Below are positions 46,735-58,533 of a DNA stretch of 64,000 nucleotides, in pieces (position 1 is the stretch's first letter; each line of letters begins with the position of its first letter). The stretch comes from Herbiconiux sp. GTDB taxonomy: Bacteria; Actinomycetota; Actinomycetes; Actinomycetales; Microbacteriaceae. A model generated the notes under the pieces. The model did no database searches, was not told the origin of the DNA, and worked only from the letters and a program-made list of their open reading frames with translations. Location of the stretch: NCBI RefSeq assembly GCF_004297105.1, contig NZ_SCVE01000020.1, positions 1-64,000 on the forward strand, written 5' to 3'. A program made the position numbers and the translations under genes.

Positions 46735-47595
46735 TTGTTCTCATGCCCCCGTGTCATCGTCGGGCTCGTGGTCGGCGCGCTTGCGTTCTCGTTGGCGGGT
46801 TGCGTTCCCGCTGATCAGACATCCCTGGCGCCCGCCACGCTCAGCGCCGCGGCTGCACCGGACTCACCGTCCGCTTTCCAGGAGCCCACCCCCGCCGAGG
46901 TGGCCGCGCTTCCCGAAGCCACCTATGACGCCGTGATCTCGGGTCTCTTGCCATTCTCTCGTGTGGTCGATTCCCCGGTCGCACGTTTTCACCTCGAAGC
47001 CGATGCCCCGATGTACGGTGCCGATCGACACACGCCGGTCGCCCGGCTGGCCGCGTCGAACTTCCTCGGGGAAGACACGGTCGTGGTCCCCGTCGAGATC
47101 GACGGGGACTGGGCGATGGTGCTCACGCCGAGCCGGCAACTGCTCCCCTCACAGAACGGCGGGAGCGCTCCCGCTCAGTCGGCTGCATGGATCCGCGTCT
47201 CCGAGCTGACCCAAGATGCGGAACTTCCCGCGCGCATCGACGTGTCGGTCGGGAAGCAGACCCTGACCATCACAAATGACGGGCAGCCAGACATCACCTT
47301 CCCCGTCGGCATCGGCGCGCCAGACACCCCGACGCCAACCGGTGTCACCGGGTACCTGCAGGCGCGCTACCTCGACCCCGCTCAAGACGAGACTGTCTAC
47401 CCCATCCAGCTCACGTCACTGCACTCGTCGGCGGCCGATGAGCCGTTCGGCGGCAGCGACGGCGGCCTGATCGGCATCCACTTCCAGGAAGAGAACACGG
47501 GCCAGGTCTCGCACGGCTGCATCCGCCTGTCTGCCGATGCCATCACCGCCGTCAACGCGCTCCCGCTCGGCACCCTCATCAGCATCACGCCGTGA
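46735..47595 (+). CDS. L,D-transpeptidase (YkuD) lipoprotein
   Basis: 286 residues. The C-terminal YkuD domain has the catalytic motif SHGCIRLS (His, Cys, Arg). It makes 3-3 or related cross-links in peptidoglycan. A lipobox FSLAG-Cys23 follows a short signal peptide. The start is TTG 46735 (weak ribosome site); GTG 46768 is the alternative and would shorten the signal peptide. Confidence 0.85.
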   Translation: MFSCPRVIVGLVVGALAFSLAGCVPADQTSLAPATLSAAAAPDSPSAFQEPTPAEVAALPEATYDAVISGLLPFSRVVDSPVARFHLEADAPMYGADRHTPVARLAASNFLGEDTVVVPVEIDGDWAMVLTPSRQLLPSQNGGSAPAQSAAWIRVSELTQDAELPARIDVSVGKQTLTITNDGQPDITFPVGIGAPDTPTPTGVTGYLQARYLDPAQDETVYPIQLTSLHSSAADEPFGGSDGGLIGIHFQEENTGQVSHGCIRLSADAITAVNALPLGTLISITP

Positions 47596-47619
47596 GGGCC
47601 ACCCGCCGCGGGCGAGGAG

Positions 47620-48522
47620 CTAGCTCGCCGGCAGCACGCCCAGGATGTCGACGACCCAAGCCGTAGCCGAGCCCGCGTCGTCCGGCAGCACGACGATCAC
47701 TTCGGAGCCGACCGGCACGCCCTGGAGGAACGCCGCAATGCCGGCGGGCTGCTTGGAGCCCGAAGTCTGGTTGGTGTCATCGGAGACGAGCCACAGCTGC
47801 GGGCTTCCGTCTTCCCACGTCGAGCTCACGACCTTCTTGGTGGTGTACGAGACGGCCGTGGCCTGCACGATGACCTCGTCGCCCTCGGCCAGCTCCTGAC
47901 CGTCGCCCTTCTTGAGCAAGGCCGACTTCGCCTCGGTGGGCGCTTCGCCCGTGATCGAGATGCCAGGGCGTCCGTTCGAGTCGTGCACCACGCTCGGGAA
48001 GCCCGACTGCGCGGGCTGATCGGCGCCCGTAGCGGCCTGCGGGAAGGCGCTGATGATGTCGAAGACCATCACGATCGAGCCGGTCGCGCCCGAGACGATC
48101 TGGCTTGCCGTGTCGTTCGGCAGAACGACGGCGACGCGCTCACCTGCGCTCGCGCACGCGAGCGGCTCCTTCAGCCCATCGAAGAGCTTGTCGGACACGG
48201 CGATCGTGCTGGTGCTCGGCGAGCCCACCTGGCTGCCGGTCTCAGCGTCGTAGACGGAGTAGCTGGCGTTCACGACGCCACCGACACCCGCGGGAGTGCC
48301 GTCGCCCTCGATCAGCACCGAGCTCTGCGCCGTGCTCGAGACGAGCGGGAACGGGAAGGTCGCGGTGACGGTCGACCCGAAGTCACCGTTCACGGAGACG
48401 AGGTTGCTGGCGTCGCCGGGGCCGACGGCGGAGCAGTCGACACCGGGGTCGGGCGTGCTGCTGCACGCGGCGAGCGAGAGCAGAAGGCCTGCCGACAGAA
48501 TGAGCGCGAGAGACTTGCGCAC
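47620..48522 (-). CDS. FKBP-type peptidyl-prolyl isomerase lipoprotein
   Basis: 300 residues. Signal peptide and lipobox LSLAACSS. Two FKBP-like units; the C-terminal one (GDEVIVQATAVSYTTKKVV, then GIAAFLQGVPVGSEVIVVLP) has the FKBP fold but loses several active-site aromatics. Probably assists folding of exported proteins. Located 47 bases upstream of trmI on the same strand order. Confidence 0.85.
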   Translation of the reverse strand: MRKSLALILSAGLLLSLAACSSTPDPGVDCSAVGPGDASNLVSVNGDFGSTVTATFPFPLVSSTAQSSVLIEGDGTPAGVGGVVNASYSVYDAETGSQVGSPSTSTIAVSDKLFDGLKEPLACASAGERVAVVLPNDTASQIVSGATGSIVMVFDIISAFPQAATGADQPAQSGFPSVVHDSNGRPGISITGEAPTEAKSALLKKGDGQELAEGDEVIVQATAVSYTTKKVVSSTWEDGSPQLWLVSDDTNQTSGSKQPAGIAAFLQGVPVGSEVIVVLPDDAGSATAWVVDILGVLPAS

Positions 48523-48569
48523 GGATCCTCATTTCCTGCGTTCGATGAGCCGAGGCCCGTTGAGCGGGT

Positions 48570-50332
<1,763 letters not shown>

Positions 50333-50442
50333 GGGCGACAAGTCTAGTTCGTCGGCTCGCCCGGGAGATCGACAGGCTACCCTTATCTGATGGCACCCGC
50401 ACCGTGCGGTCGTCTCGAAAGGCTAGTGAGGTACGCATCACG

Positions 50443-51303
50443 GTGACAGACAAAGGATTCCTGAGGGGACGACTTCTGCTGGTCGCGTTCGAGGGCTGGA
50501 ACGACGCGGGGGAAGCGGCCACCGGCGCGCTTCGCGTGCTCAAAGACCAGCTCGACCTCGTCGAGATCGCGGATGTCGACACCGAGGAGTACTTCGACTT
50601 CCAGTTCAACCGGCCCACCGTCACGGTCGACGAGGAGGGCCGGCGCGTTCTGGTCTGGCCCGGCGCCACGGTGTTCGGGCCCAACGACGACGGCTCGCAC
50701 GTGTACCTGGCCATCGGCTCCGAGCCGAGCCGCAACTGGCAGCGGTTCACCGCCGAGATCATGGCCACGGCACTCGCGGAGGACATCGCGGGCATCGTGC
50801 TGCTCGGCGCCATGCTCGCCGACGTGCCGCACACCCGTCCGATCTCGGTGTTCGCCACCAGCGAGAACCCGCTCGTGCGCACCGAGCTCGACATCGAGCG
50901 CAGCAGCTACGAGGGCCCCGTGGGCATCCTGAGCGTCATCGCGGATGCGGCCGAGGGCATGGGCATCCCCACGATCTCGATCTGGGCCTCCGTGCCGCAC
51001 TACGTGCACAACGCACCGTCGCCCAAGGCGACGCTCGCGCTGATCGACAAGGTCGAAGAGCTCATCGACATCACCATCGACCGCGGCGAGCTCGTCGACG
51101 AGTCGGCGGCGTGGGAGACGGGCATCGATGCGCTCGCGGGCGACGACGAGGACATGGCCGCCTACATCCAGCAGCTGGAGCAGGCGCGCGACACGGTCGA
51201 CTCCCCCGAGGCGAGCGGCGAGGCGATCGCGCAGGAGTTCGAGCGCTACCTCCGCCGTCGAGGTGACGGCCGCGCCGGCGACGAGCCCTGGCGCCGCGAG
51301 TAA
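50443..51303 (+). CDS. PAC2-family protein
   Basis: 286 residues. The actinobacterial PAC2 group (homologous to proteasome assembly chaperones) is seen in LLVAFEGWNDAGEAATGAL, GIVLLGAMLADVPHTRPISV and SIWASVPHYVHNAPSPKATL. Function is not settled; a proteasome link is inference since no proteasome genes are in the window, though pafBC are named after one. GTG 50443. Confidence 0.88.
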   Translation: MTDKGFLRGRLLLVAFEGWNDAGEAATGALRVLKDQLDLVEIADVDTEEYFDFQFNRPTVTVDEEGRRVLVWPGATVFGPNDDGSHVYLAIGSEPSRNWQRFTAEIMATALAEDIAGIVLLGAMLADVPHTRPISVFATSENPLVRTELDIERSSYEGPVGILSVIADAAEGMGIPTISIWASVPHYVHNAPSPKATLALIDKVEELIDITIDRGELVDESAAWETGIDALAGDDEDMAAYIQQLEQARDTVDSPEASGEAIAQEFERYLRRRGDGRAGDEPWRRE

Positions 51304-51322
51304 CCCAAGCCCGCTCACCCCT

Positions 51323-51382
51323 CCAGATCCGTCACTTTTTGCGCGAAATCGGGGCAGAACGCGCGAAAAGTGACGGATCTGG
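51323..51382. terminator. Long intergenic hairpin (23-bp stem) between convergent PAC2 and mshC genes
   Basis: Arms 51323-51345 and 51360-51382 pair over 23 bp with a single T-G wobble; the 14-base loop is AAATCGGGGCAGAA. Inner stem GCGCG/CGCGC is preceded by a T-run on one side and an A-run on the other, with no free U-tail. Shares design with the hairpin at 63506. Confidence 0.75.
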
Positions 51383-51412
51383 CAGGAGGGGCGCCCAGAA
51401 ACGGGGCCGGGG

Positions 51413-52705
51413 TCAGAGGCGGATGCCCAGCAGGGCGTCGAGGGTGCGGGCGGCCAGCGCTGTGGAGGCCGCCGAGTGGGGGCGATCGAACCAGTCGTCG
51501 ACGAGCGCGAGGGCGCCCGGCGTGTCGAGGTCGTCGTGCAGGCGCGTGCGGATGCCCGCCAGCAGTTCGAGGGCGTCATCCTCGTCGAGACCCGCGGTGA
51601 GGGCGTCGGCGTCGATGCGGGAAGCGCCGGCACGCCAGCGGGCGAGCCGCTCGGTGGCGAGCTGCTCGTCGCCGCGCAGCCACTCCCAGTCATCGCGGTA
51701 GGGGTGCCCGAGGATGGCCAGCCGGATGGCCGCCGGCTCGATGCCCGCCGCGCGCAACTGCGACACGAGAACGAGATTGCCGAGCGACTTGCTCATCTTC
51801 TCGCCGTCGAAGGCCACAAGACCGCCGTGCGCGTTCACCCGCGCGAACCGCTCGCCGGTGAGTGCGGTGGCGTGGGCCGCGCTGAACTCGTGGTGGGGGA
51901 ACACCAGGTCTCCCCCGCCTCCCTGCACGCAGATGGTGTCGCCGAGGGTCTCGCGGGCGATCACCGAGCACTCGATGTGCCAGCCCGGCCGACCACGCCC
52001 GATCAGGGGAACGGATGCGGTGTCCCACGCGGGCTCGCCCTCGCGCTCCACCCGCCAGAGCAGAGGGTCGAGCGGGTCGCGCTTCCCCTCCCGGTCGAGG
52101 TCTCCCCCGCGCTCGGCGAAGAGTGCGGTCATCGTGGCGCGGTCGAGGCCGCTCTCGGAGCCGAGGATCCACGGCGTGGCCGATTCGGCCGCCGCGATGT
52201 CGAAGTACCAGTCGGCCGCATCCGGTTCGCTCGCATCGGGCGTGGGCACCTGGTAGGCGATGCCACGCGCTCGGAGTTGGTCGACGGCGGCGGCGATGGA
52301 GTCGATCGTCTCGGTGACCCCGATGTAGGCGTCGGGCGGGATGACGCCGAGCGCCTCCATGTCGGTGCGGAAGAGCTCGATCTGGCTCGCCGCGAGCTCA
52401 CGCCAGTCGACGCCGGTGGCGGTGGCGCGTTCGAGCAGCGGGTCGTCGACGTCGGTGACGTTCTGCGTGTACGCGACCTCGAGCCCGGCATCGTGCCAGA
52501 GCCGGACGAGAGTGTCGAAGGCCAGATAGGTCGAGGCGTGGCCGATGTGCGTGGCGTCGTACGGCGTGATGCCGCAGACGTAGAGCGTGGCTCGTGCTGA
52601 CCGGTCGGCGCTCTCGAGGAAATGCCCCGAGGAGTCGTCATGGATACGGGGAACGGGCCCCGCTCCGGGAAGCGTGGGAACGTCGGGTCGGGGCCAAGAG
52701 CGCAC
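51413..52705 (-). CDS. mshC: L-cysteine:1D-myo-inosityl 2-amino-2-deoxy-alpha-D-glucopyranoside ligase
   Basis: 430 residues. MshC adds cysteine to GlcN-Ins in mycothiol synthesis. It resembles CysS but has YVCGITPYDATHIGHAS, TQNVTDVDDPLLERA and GEKMSKSLGN, and lacks the CysS tRNA-binding C-terminus. Zinc ligands are the Cys of VCGIT and later Cys/His. Actinobacterial marker. GTG start at 52705, 13 bases after uppP's stop. Confidence 0.95.
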   Translation of the reverse strand: MRSWPRPDVPTLPGAGPVPRIHDDSSGHFLESADRSARATLYVCGITPYDATHIGHASTYLAFDTLVRLWHDAGLEVAYTQNVTDVDDPLLERATATGVDWRELAASQIELFRTDMEALGVIPPDAYIGVTETIDSIAAAVDQLRARGIAYQVPTPDASEPDAADWYFDIAAAESATPWILGSESGLDRATMTALFAERGGDLDREGKRDPLDPLLWRVEREGEPAWDTASVPLIGRGRPGWHIECSVIARETLGDTICVQGGGGDLVFPHHEFSAAHATALTGERFARVNAHGGLVAFDGEKMSKSLGNLVLVSQLRAAGIEPAAIRLAILGHPYRDDWEWLRGDEQLATERLARWRAGASRIDADALTAGLDEDDALELLAGIRTRLHDDLDTPGALALVDDWFDRPHSAASTALAARTLDALLGIRL

Positions 52706-52717
52706 CGATCAAGCCTA

Positions 52718-53545
52718 TTAGGCCTGCAGCACTCCGGCGGACAGCAGCACGATGAGCACGACGCCGAGCACGATGCGGTAGATCACGAACGGCAGGAAGC
52801 TCCGCTTCGAGATGTAGCTCATGAAGAACGCGATCACGACGAGGCCCACCACGAACGCGATCACCGTGGCGACCACCGTCTCGAGCGGCCCGTACGCGCC
52901 GCCGGTCTCGCCCATGCTCTTGTACACCTGATAGAGGCCAGACCCGAACACCGCCGGGATGGCGAGCAGGAACGAGTAGCGGGCCGCTGCACGGCGCTCG
53001 TAGCCCATGAAGAGTCCGGCCGTGATGGTGCCGCCCGACCGTGAGACCCCCGGGATGAGCGCCAGTGCCTGGGCGAGCCCGAAGATGATGCCGTGCGGCA
53101 CGGTCAGGTCTTTCAGGCGGCGCTTCTTCGCCCCCACCCAGTCGGCGATGCCGAGCAGGATGCCGAAGCCGATCAGGGTGGCCGCCACGATCCAGAGCGA
53201 ACGCAGCGTGGTCTCGATCTGGTCCTGGAACAGCACGCCGAGGACCACGATCGGGATCGAGCCGACGATGATCAGCCAGCCCATGCGCGCATCCGGGTCG
53301 TTCCGCGGCACCCGCCCGACCAGCGACTTCGCCCAGCGCGACACGATGCGCACGATGTCGCGCCAGAAGAACACCACGACCGCGGTCTCGGTACCGAGCT
53401 GCGTGATGGCGGTGAACGCCGCACCCGGATCTTTGGCGCCCGGCAGGAACTCGCCCAGGATACGCAGGTGAGCGCTCGACGAGATCGGCAGGAACTCGGT
53501 GAGACCCTGAACGAATCCGAGGATGACGGCGTTGAGAAAGTCCAT
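52718..53545 (-). CDS. uppP: Undecaprenyl-diphosphatase
   Basis: 275 residues, multi-span membrane protein. Motifs [15 protein letters not shown] and [10 protein letters not shown] are the catalytic loops. It recycles the lipid carrier for cell-wall synthesis; resistance to bacitracin is a side effect. Upstream of mshC. Confidence 0.96.
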   Translation of the reverse strand: MDFLNAVILGFVQGLTEFLPISSSAHLRILGEFLPGAKDPGAAFTAITQLGTETAVVVFFWRDIVRIVSRWAKSLVGRVPRNDPDARMGWLIIVGSIPIVVLGVLFQDQIETTLRSLWIVAATLIGFGILLGIADWVGAKKRRLKDLTVPHGIIFGLAQALALIPGVSRSGGTITAGLFMGYERRAAARYSFLLAIPAVFGSGLYQVYKSMGETGGAYGPLETVVATVIAFVVGLVVIAFFMSYISKRSFLPFVIYRIVLGVVLIVLLSAGVLQA

Positions 53546-53602
53546 GGGCTCCCTTAGCGGATGAAGCGGATGAGGCGGAGGTAAGTTCGCGGAACCGCGT
53601 CG

Positions 53603-54916
53603 TCAGTAGCGCAGCAGCAGATCGGTCAGAACGTCTGAGCCAAACCCTAGCGCGTCGATCGGCACCCGCTCGTCCACGCCGTGGAACATTCCCGGGAAGT
53701 CGAGAGCAGCGGGCAGCTGCAGCGGCGCGAAGCCGAATCCGCGGATGCCCAGCAGGCTCAGCGCCTTGTTGTCGGTGCCGCCCGAGAGCAGGTAGGGAAG
53801 CACCTCGGCGCCCGGGTCGTGACGCTGCAGACTGCCGATCATGGCGTCGACCAGCTCGCCGTCGAAGGTGGTCTCGAGTCCGATGTCCTGGTGCGACACC
53901 ACGATCTCGATGTCGTCGCCCACGATCTCGCGGATCTCGGCCATCACCTCGTCCTCGTGCCCGGGCAGCACCCGCACGTCGACCATGGCCTCGGCCCGAT
54001 CAGGAATGACGTTGTGCTTGTAGCCCGCGGTGAGGCCGGTGGGGTTCGCGGTGGTGCGCAGGGTGGCCGTGATGAAGCGCGAGGCCGTGCCGGTGGCGAT
54101 GGCGATGTCATCCGGGCTCATCTGCTGCGGGTCTTTGCCGAGGATGGCGGCGACCCGGTCGAGCAGCACGCGCGTGGTCTGGGTGAGGTGCACGGGCCAT
54201 TCCCGGCTGCCCAGCGCGGCCACGGCACGGGCGAGGCGGGTCACGGCGTTCTCGTGGTTGATCTGCGAACCGTGACCCGCCGTGCCCCGGGCGACCAGTT
54301 TCATCCAGATCAGGGCCTTCTCGCCCGTCTGCACGAGGTAGGCCCGCTTGCCGTCGAGGTCGATCGAGTACCCGCCCACCTCGCTGATGGCTTCGGTGGC
54401 GCCGTCGAAGAACTCCGGATGCTGCATCACCACGGGGTGGGAGCCGAAGACGCCCCCGTTCTCCTCGTCGGCGAAGAACGCGACCACCAGATCGCGCTCG
54501 GGCTGCCGCCCCGACGACAGGATGCGGTCGAGAGCGGTGACGATCATCGCATCCATGTTCTTCATGTCCACCGCACCGCGGCCCCAGAGCATGCCGTCTT
54601 TGATCACGCCGCCGAAAGGATCGACCGACCAGTCGTCGGCGATGGCGGGCACGACGTCGGTGTGGCCGTGCACCACGAGAGCGGGCTTCGACGAGTTCGC
54701 ACCCGGCACCCGGGTGACGATGCTCGTGCGCCCGGGGGCGGCGTCGAAGCGTCGAACGGTGAGTCCCAGCCGCTCGAGGTGAGCCGCGAGGTACTCGGCC
54801 GCCTCCGTCTCGCCGTTCGACCGGCCCTCGCCGTAATTGCTCGTGTCGAGCCGGATGAGGTCGCGCGCGATCCTGGTGGTGAGGTCGAGATCGTCGTTCG
54901 GAGGAGTACCGGTCAT
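53603..54916 (-). CDS. M20-family metallopeptidase
   Basis: 437 residues. Metal site: VVHGHTDVVPA, GRGAVDMKN and FADEENGGVFGSH, with the dimerisation domain at about 200-320 (GTAGHGSQINHENAV). C-terminal HGVDERV completes the site. Substrate a dipeptide or N-acyl amino acid. ATG 54916; the longer frame upstream is not family-like. Confidence 0.92.
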   Translation of the reverse strand: MTGTPPNDDLDLTTRIARDLIRLDTSNYGEGRSNGETEAAEYLAAHLERLGLTVRRFDAAPGRTSIVTRVPGANSSKPALVVHGHTDVVPAIADDWSVDPFGGVIKDGMLWGRGAVDMKNMDAMIVTALDRILSSGRQPERDLVVAFFADEENGGVFGSHPVVMQHPEFFDGATEAISEVGGYSIDLDGKRAYLVQTGEKALIWMKLVARGTAGHGSQINHENAVTRLARAVAALGSREWPVHLTQTTRVLLDRVAAILGKDPQQMSPDDIAIATGTASRFITATLRTTANPTGLTAGYKHNVIPDRAEAMVDVRVLPGHEDEVMAEIREIVGDDIEIVVSHQDIGLETTFDGELVDAMIGSLQRHDPGAEVLPYLLSGGTDNKALSLLGIRGFGFAPLQLPAALDFPGMFHGVDERVPIDALGFGSDVLTDLLLRY

Positions 54917-55035
54917 GACTCTCACGGTACCCGCCCGCGCCGATCGGCCGCTCGTGGCGATGGTGATTCGACGGCTCCGCATCCGTGCTATTGTCTTTCC
55001 TTGGCTGGTTGAGCGATCAAAAAGCTTCAATCCCA

Positions 55036-55120
55036 CTCCGGGTGGCGGAAATGGCAGACGCGCTAGCTTGAGGTGCTAGTGCCCGTATAGGGCGTGGGGG
55101 TTCAAGTCCCCCCTCGGAGA
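55036..55120 (+). tRNA. tRNA-Leu (anticodon GAG)
   Basis: 85 bases. Acceptor arms CTCCGGG and CTCGGAG, anticodon arm CTAGC-TTGAGGT-GCTAG with anticodon GAG, long variable arm (class II, TGCCCGTATAGGGCGT region), T arm GGGGG-TTCAAGT-CCCCC. CCA is not encoded (ACAC follows). Class II arm fits Leu. Confidence 0.92.
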
Positions 55121-55138
55121 CACTGGTTGAGACAGTGC

Positions 55139-55168
55139 GGAAGACCTGGTCGAGAGACCAGGTCTTCC
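55139..55168 (+). terminator. Hairpin terminator after tRNA-Leu
   Basis: Perfect 13-bp stem (GGAAGACCTGGTC and GACCAGGTCTTCC) closed by a GAGA tetraloop, followed by TGTCGTT. A smaller stem CACTG/CAGTG at 55121-55136 lies directly in front. It ends the tRNA transcript. Confidence 0.8.
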
Positions 55169-55259
55169 TGTCGTTAAGCCGGGATTCCAACCCTGTCAGG
55201 GCCCCCATCGACAGGCCTCGTCCGCGTAGGCTGGGCAGATACCGTCGGGAGGGAGCACC

Positions 55260-55862
<603 letters not shown>

Positions 55863-55863
55863 G

Positions 55864-56607
55864 ATGCCGATGAAGTGGGAGGTCGCCGACGTCGTCGCGA
55901 TCCACGAGGAGACGCCGACCGCGCGCACGCTGATGCTGCGCATCCCCGGATGGGCGGGAGCGCTGGCCGGCCAGCACATCGACATCCGCCTCACGGCGCC
56001 CGACGGCTACCAGGCCGCGCGCTCCTACTCGCTGTCGTCGGCGGCGTCCGACGAGCTCGCCGCCGTGAGCGTCGAACTCATGCCCGACGGCGAGGTGTCT
56101 CCGTACCTCGTGCGCGGCATCTCGGTGGGCGATCAGCTCGAGGTGATCGGCCCGCTGGGCGGCTGGTTCGTGTGGCGACCGGAGCAGCAGGAGCCGATCC
56201 GCATGATCGGCGGCGGATCGGGGGTCGCTCCCCTGGTCTCCATCCTCCGCACGCACATCGCCTCGGGCAACACCGCGCCGGTGAGCCTGCTCTACTCGGT
56301 GCGCTCCCCCGAGTTCGTCTACTTCCGCGACGAGCTGGAGTCGCTCACGGCGTCGGCCGGCGGCGAGGTGACCATCCAGTACACCCGGCACGCCCCTCCG
56401 GCGTGGCAGGGCACCCTCGGGCGTCTCGATGCGGCGCGCATCACGGAGTGGGCGGATGCGGGCACCGCGGCATCCGGCGCGGGTGCGGCTGCCCCCTCCA
56501 CCTACATCTGCGGCCCCACGCGCTTCGTCGAGCTCGCCTCCGACGCGCTCGTAGCCTCGGGTGTCGACCCGATGACGATCCGAACCGAACGCTTCGGCGG
56601 CGCGTAG
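55864..56607 (+). CDS. FAD/NAD(P)H-binding oxidoreductase (ferredoxin-reductase family)
   Basis: 247 residues. FAD site RSYSLSSA, NAD(P) loop MIGGGSGVAPLVSIL and CGPTRFVE near the end. No [2Fe-2S] domain is attached, so electrons must pass directly or by another carrier. Starts 1 base after the molybdo-enzyme stop, indicating a two-component redox system. Confidence 0.9.
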   Translation: MPMKWEVADVVAIHEETPTARTLMLRIPGWAGALAGQHIDIRLTAPDGYQAARSYSLSSAASDELAAVSVELMPDGEVSPYLVRGISVGDQLEVIGPLGGWFVWRPEQQEPIRMIGGGSGVAPLVSILRTHIASGNTAPVSLLYSVRSPEFVYFRDELESLTASAGGEVTIQYTRHAPPAWQGTLGRLDAARITEWADAGTAASGAGAAAPSTYICGPTRFVELASDALVASGVDPMTIRTERFGGA

Positions 56608-56617
56608 GAGTCAGGCG

Positions 56618-56968
56618 TCAGGCGGGCTTCACCACGCACCACTCGTTGCCTTCGGGGTCGTGCAGCACCTGGAAGGTGCCCACGGAGTCCGAATGCAACT
56701 CGCCCACGAGCGACGCCCCCAGCGCCACGGCCGCGGCTGCGGCGGCCGGCACATCGGCCACCGCCACGTCGAGGTGAAGGCGGTTCTTGGCGGACTTGCC
56801 CTCGGGGACCCGCTGGAAGGCGATCCGCAGACCGGCGGGCGTGTCGAAGTACGACCAGTCCGCGCGGCGGTGAACGGGTGCGCTGCCGCCGAACACCTCG
56901 TGCCAGAAGGCCGAGAGCGTCACCGGGTCGGCGCAGTCGAACACGACCTCGTCGAGTGTTCCGAGCAT
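56618..56968 (-). CDS. VOC-superfamily protein
   Basis: 116 residues of glyoxalase-like type: DEVVFDCADPVTLSAFWHEV, NRLHLDVAVADVPAAAA and LHDPEGNEWCVVKPA. The usual His/Glu ligands are in LHLDV and EGNEWCV. Function is unknown. Convergent with the flavin reductase gene (10 bases apart). Confidence 0.88.
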   Translation of the reverse strand: MLGTLDEVVFDCADPVTLSAFWHEVFGGSAPVHRRADWSYFDTPAGLRIAFQRVPEGKSAKNRLHLDVAVADVPAAAAAAVALGASLVGELHSDSVGTFQVLHDPEGNEWCVVKPA

Positions 56969-56972
56969 CCGG

Positions 56973-58448
56973 CTACCTCACGCCTGCCATTGTGCGGCGC
57001 ACCCAGGGGGTGACGGCCACGAGCGCTCCGCCGACGGCGATCGCCGCGAGCCCGGAGATGGCGAAGTAGGGGATCTCATTGGATTCGTTGTAGAACCCCG
57101 CGAGGATTCCCGACAGGGCGGTGCCGAGGGCGATCGAGAGGAAGAACAGAGCCACCATCTGGGTGTGGAAGGCCTTCGGCGCGAGCTTCGTCGACAGCGA
57201 CAGCCCCACGGGCGACAGCAGCAGCTCGGCGATCGTGAACACGAAGAGGATGCCGACGAGGGCGAGCAGCGGGGTTCCGTGTGCTCCGGTGCCGGAGAAC
57301 GGGATGAACAGCAGGAACGCGATGCCCATCACGGCCGCGGCGGCCGCGAACTTGTAGGGGGTCGCCGGCTGGCGGGCGCCCCACTTGGTCCAGATCGCGG
57401 CGAAGACGCCCGAGAGGATGATGATGAAGATCGGGTTGATCGACTGCACCCAGGCCACCGGCATGTCCCACCCGAAGATGTCGAGGTTGAGCCGGTCGTT
57501 CGCATAGAGGGTCACCACCGTGAACTGCTGCTGGTAGAGCGCCCAGAACGCCACACTGGTGATGAACATCGGGATGAAGGAGATCACCCGGCTGCGCTCG
57601 ACCTTCTCGAGCTTCCTGCTCGACAGGATGAGCGCGAACAGCGCGATCGAGGCGGCCAGTGTGACCAGGGCGACCGCATCCGCGAGGTTGTCGGCGTTGA
57701 GGAGGCCGATCAGCACGGCGGCCACCACCACGAGCACCGCCACCACACCGATGCCGATCATCAGCAGACGGTGGTTGCGCGGGAGCGGGTTCGGTACGGT
57801 CTTCGACTCGGCGGGCAGGGAGCGCCGCCCGAAGGAGTACTGCGTGAGACCGATGGCCATGCCGACGGCCGCGAGACCGAAGCCCCAGTGGAAGCCGACG
57901 GTGCTCTGGAGGAGGCCCGTGAGCAACGGGCCGAAGAAGGCACCGAGGTTGATCCCGAGGTAGAAGATCGAGAATCCTGCATCGCGGCGCACATCGTCTT
58001 CGGAGTAGAGGGTTCCCACCACCGAGGTGGCGTTCGCCTTGACGCCGCCGGAGCCCAGGGCGATGAGGATGAGGCCCGCCCCCAGGCCCACGAGACCGGG
58101 GAGCAGCGCGAGAGCGACATGGCCGGCCATCACCACGATGGCGCTGAAGAACAGCGTGCGCTCCGAGCCGAGCAGCCGGTCGGCGATCCAGGCGCCGAGG
58201 ATGGTGGCGAGGTACACCGATCCGCCGTAGGCGCCGATGATCCCCACCGCCACGGGCTTCGGGATGCCGAGGCCGCCCTCGGCCGCGGAGTAGAACATGT
58301 AGAGCAGCAGGATGCCCTGCATGCCGTAGAACGAGAACCGCTCCCACATCTCCACGCCGAACACGTGCACGAGCGAGAAGGGCTGGCCGAAGAAGGTTCG
58401 CTCCTTCGCGGTGGGAGCATCGGGAGCAGCAGCGGTCTCGGTCGTCAT
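56973..58448 (-). CDS. POT-family proton-dependent oligopeptide transporter
   Basis: 491 residues, about 14 hydrophobic segments. POT signatures: EMWERFSFYGMQGILLLYMF (helix 1 ExxERF-type motif), and FYLGINLGAFFGPLLTGLLQ. It imports di- and tripeptides with protons. ATG 58448; 4 bases upstream of the VOC gene start in transcription order. Confidence 0.92.
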   Translation of the reverse strand: MTTETAAAPDAPTAKERTFFGQPFSLVHVFGVEMWERFSFYGMQGILLLYMFYSAAEGGLGIPKPVAVGIIGAYGGSVYLATILGAWIADRLLGSERTLFFSAIVVMAGHVALALLPGLVGLGAGLILIALGSGGVKANATSVVGTLYSEDDVRRDAGFSIFYLGINLGAFFGPLLTGLLQSTVGFHWGFGLAAVGMAIGLTQYSFGRRSLPAESKTVPNPLPRNHRLLMIGIGVVAVLVVVAAVLIGLLNADNLADAVALVTLAASIALFALILSSRKLEKVERSRVISFIPMFITSVAFWALYQQQFTVVTLYANDRLNLDIFGWDMPVAWVQSINPIFIIILSGVFAAIWTKWGARQPATPYKFAAAAAVMGIAFLLFIPFSGTGAHGTPLLALVGILFVFTIAELLLSPVGLSLSTKLAPKAFHTQMVALFFLSIALGTALSGILAGFYNESNEIPYFAISGLAAIAVGGALVAVTPWVRRTMAGVR

Positions 58449-58533
58449 CCAGCCATAGTGGCACGGCGGATGCCCCGCGGCGCGGTGGCCGTGACCCCGC
58501 GTTCGTGGGGCACGGGCCACCGCAACCGAGCGG

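Noticed and set aside
55036..55180. tRNA-Leu as attachment site of an integrated element
   Set aside because: No integrase and no repeat of the tRNA 3' end is found downstream in the window.
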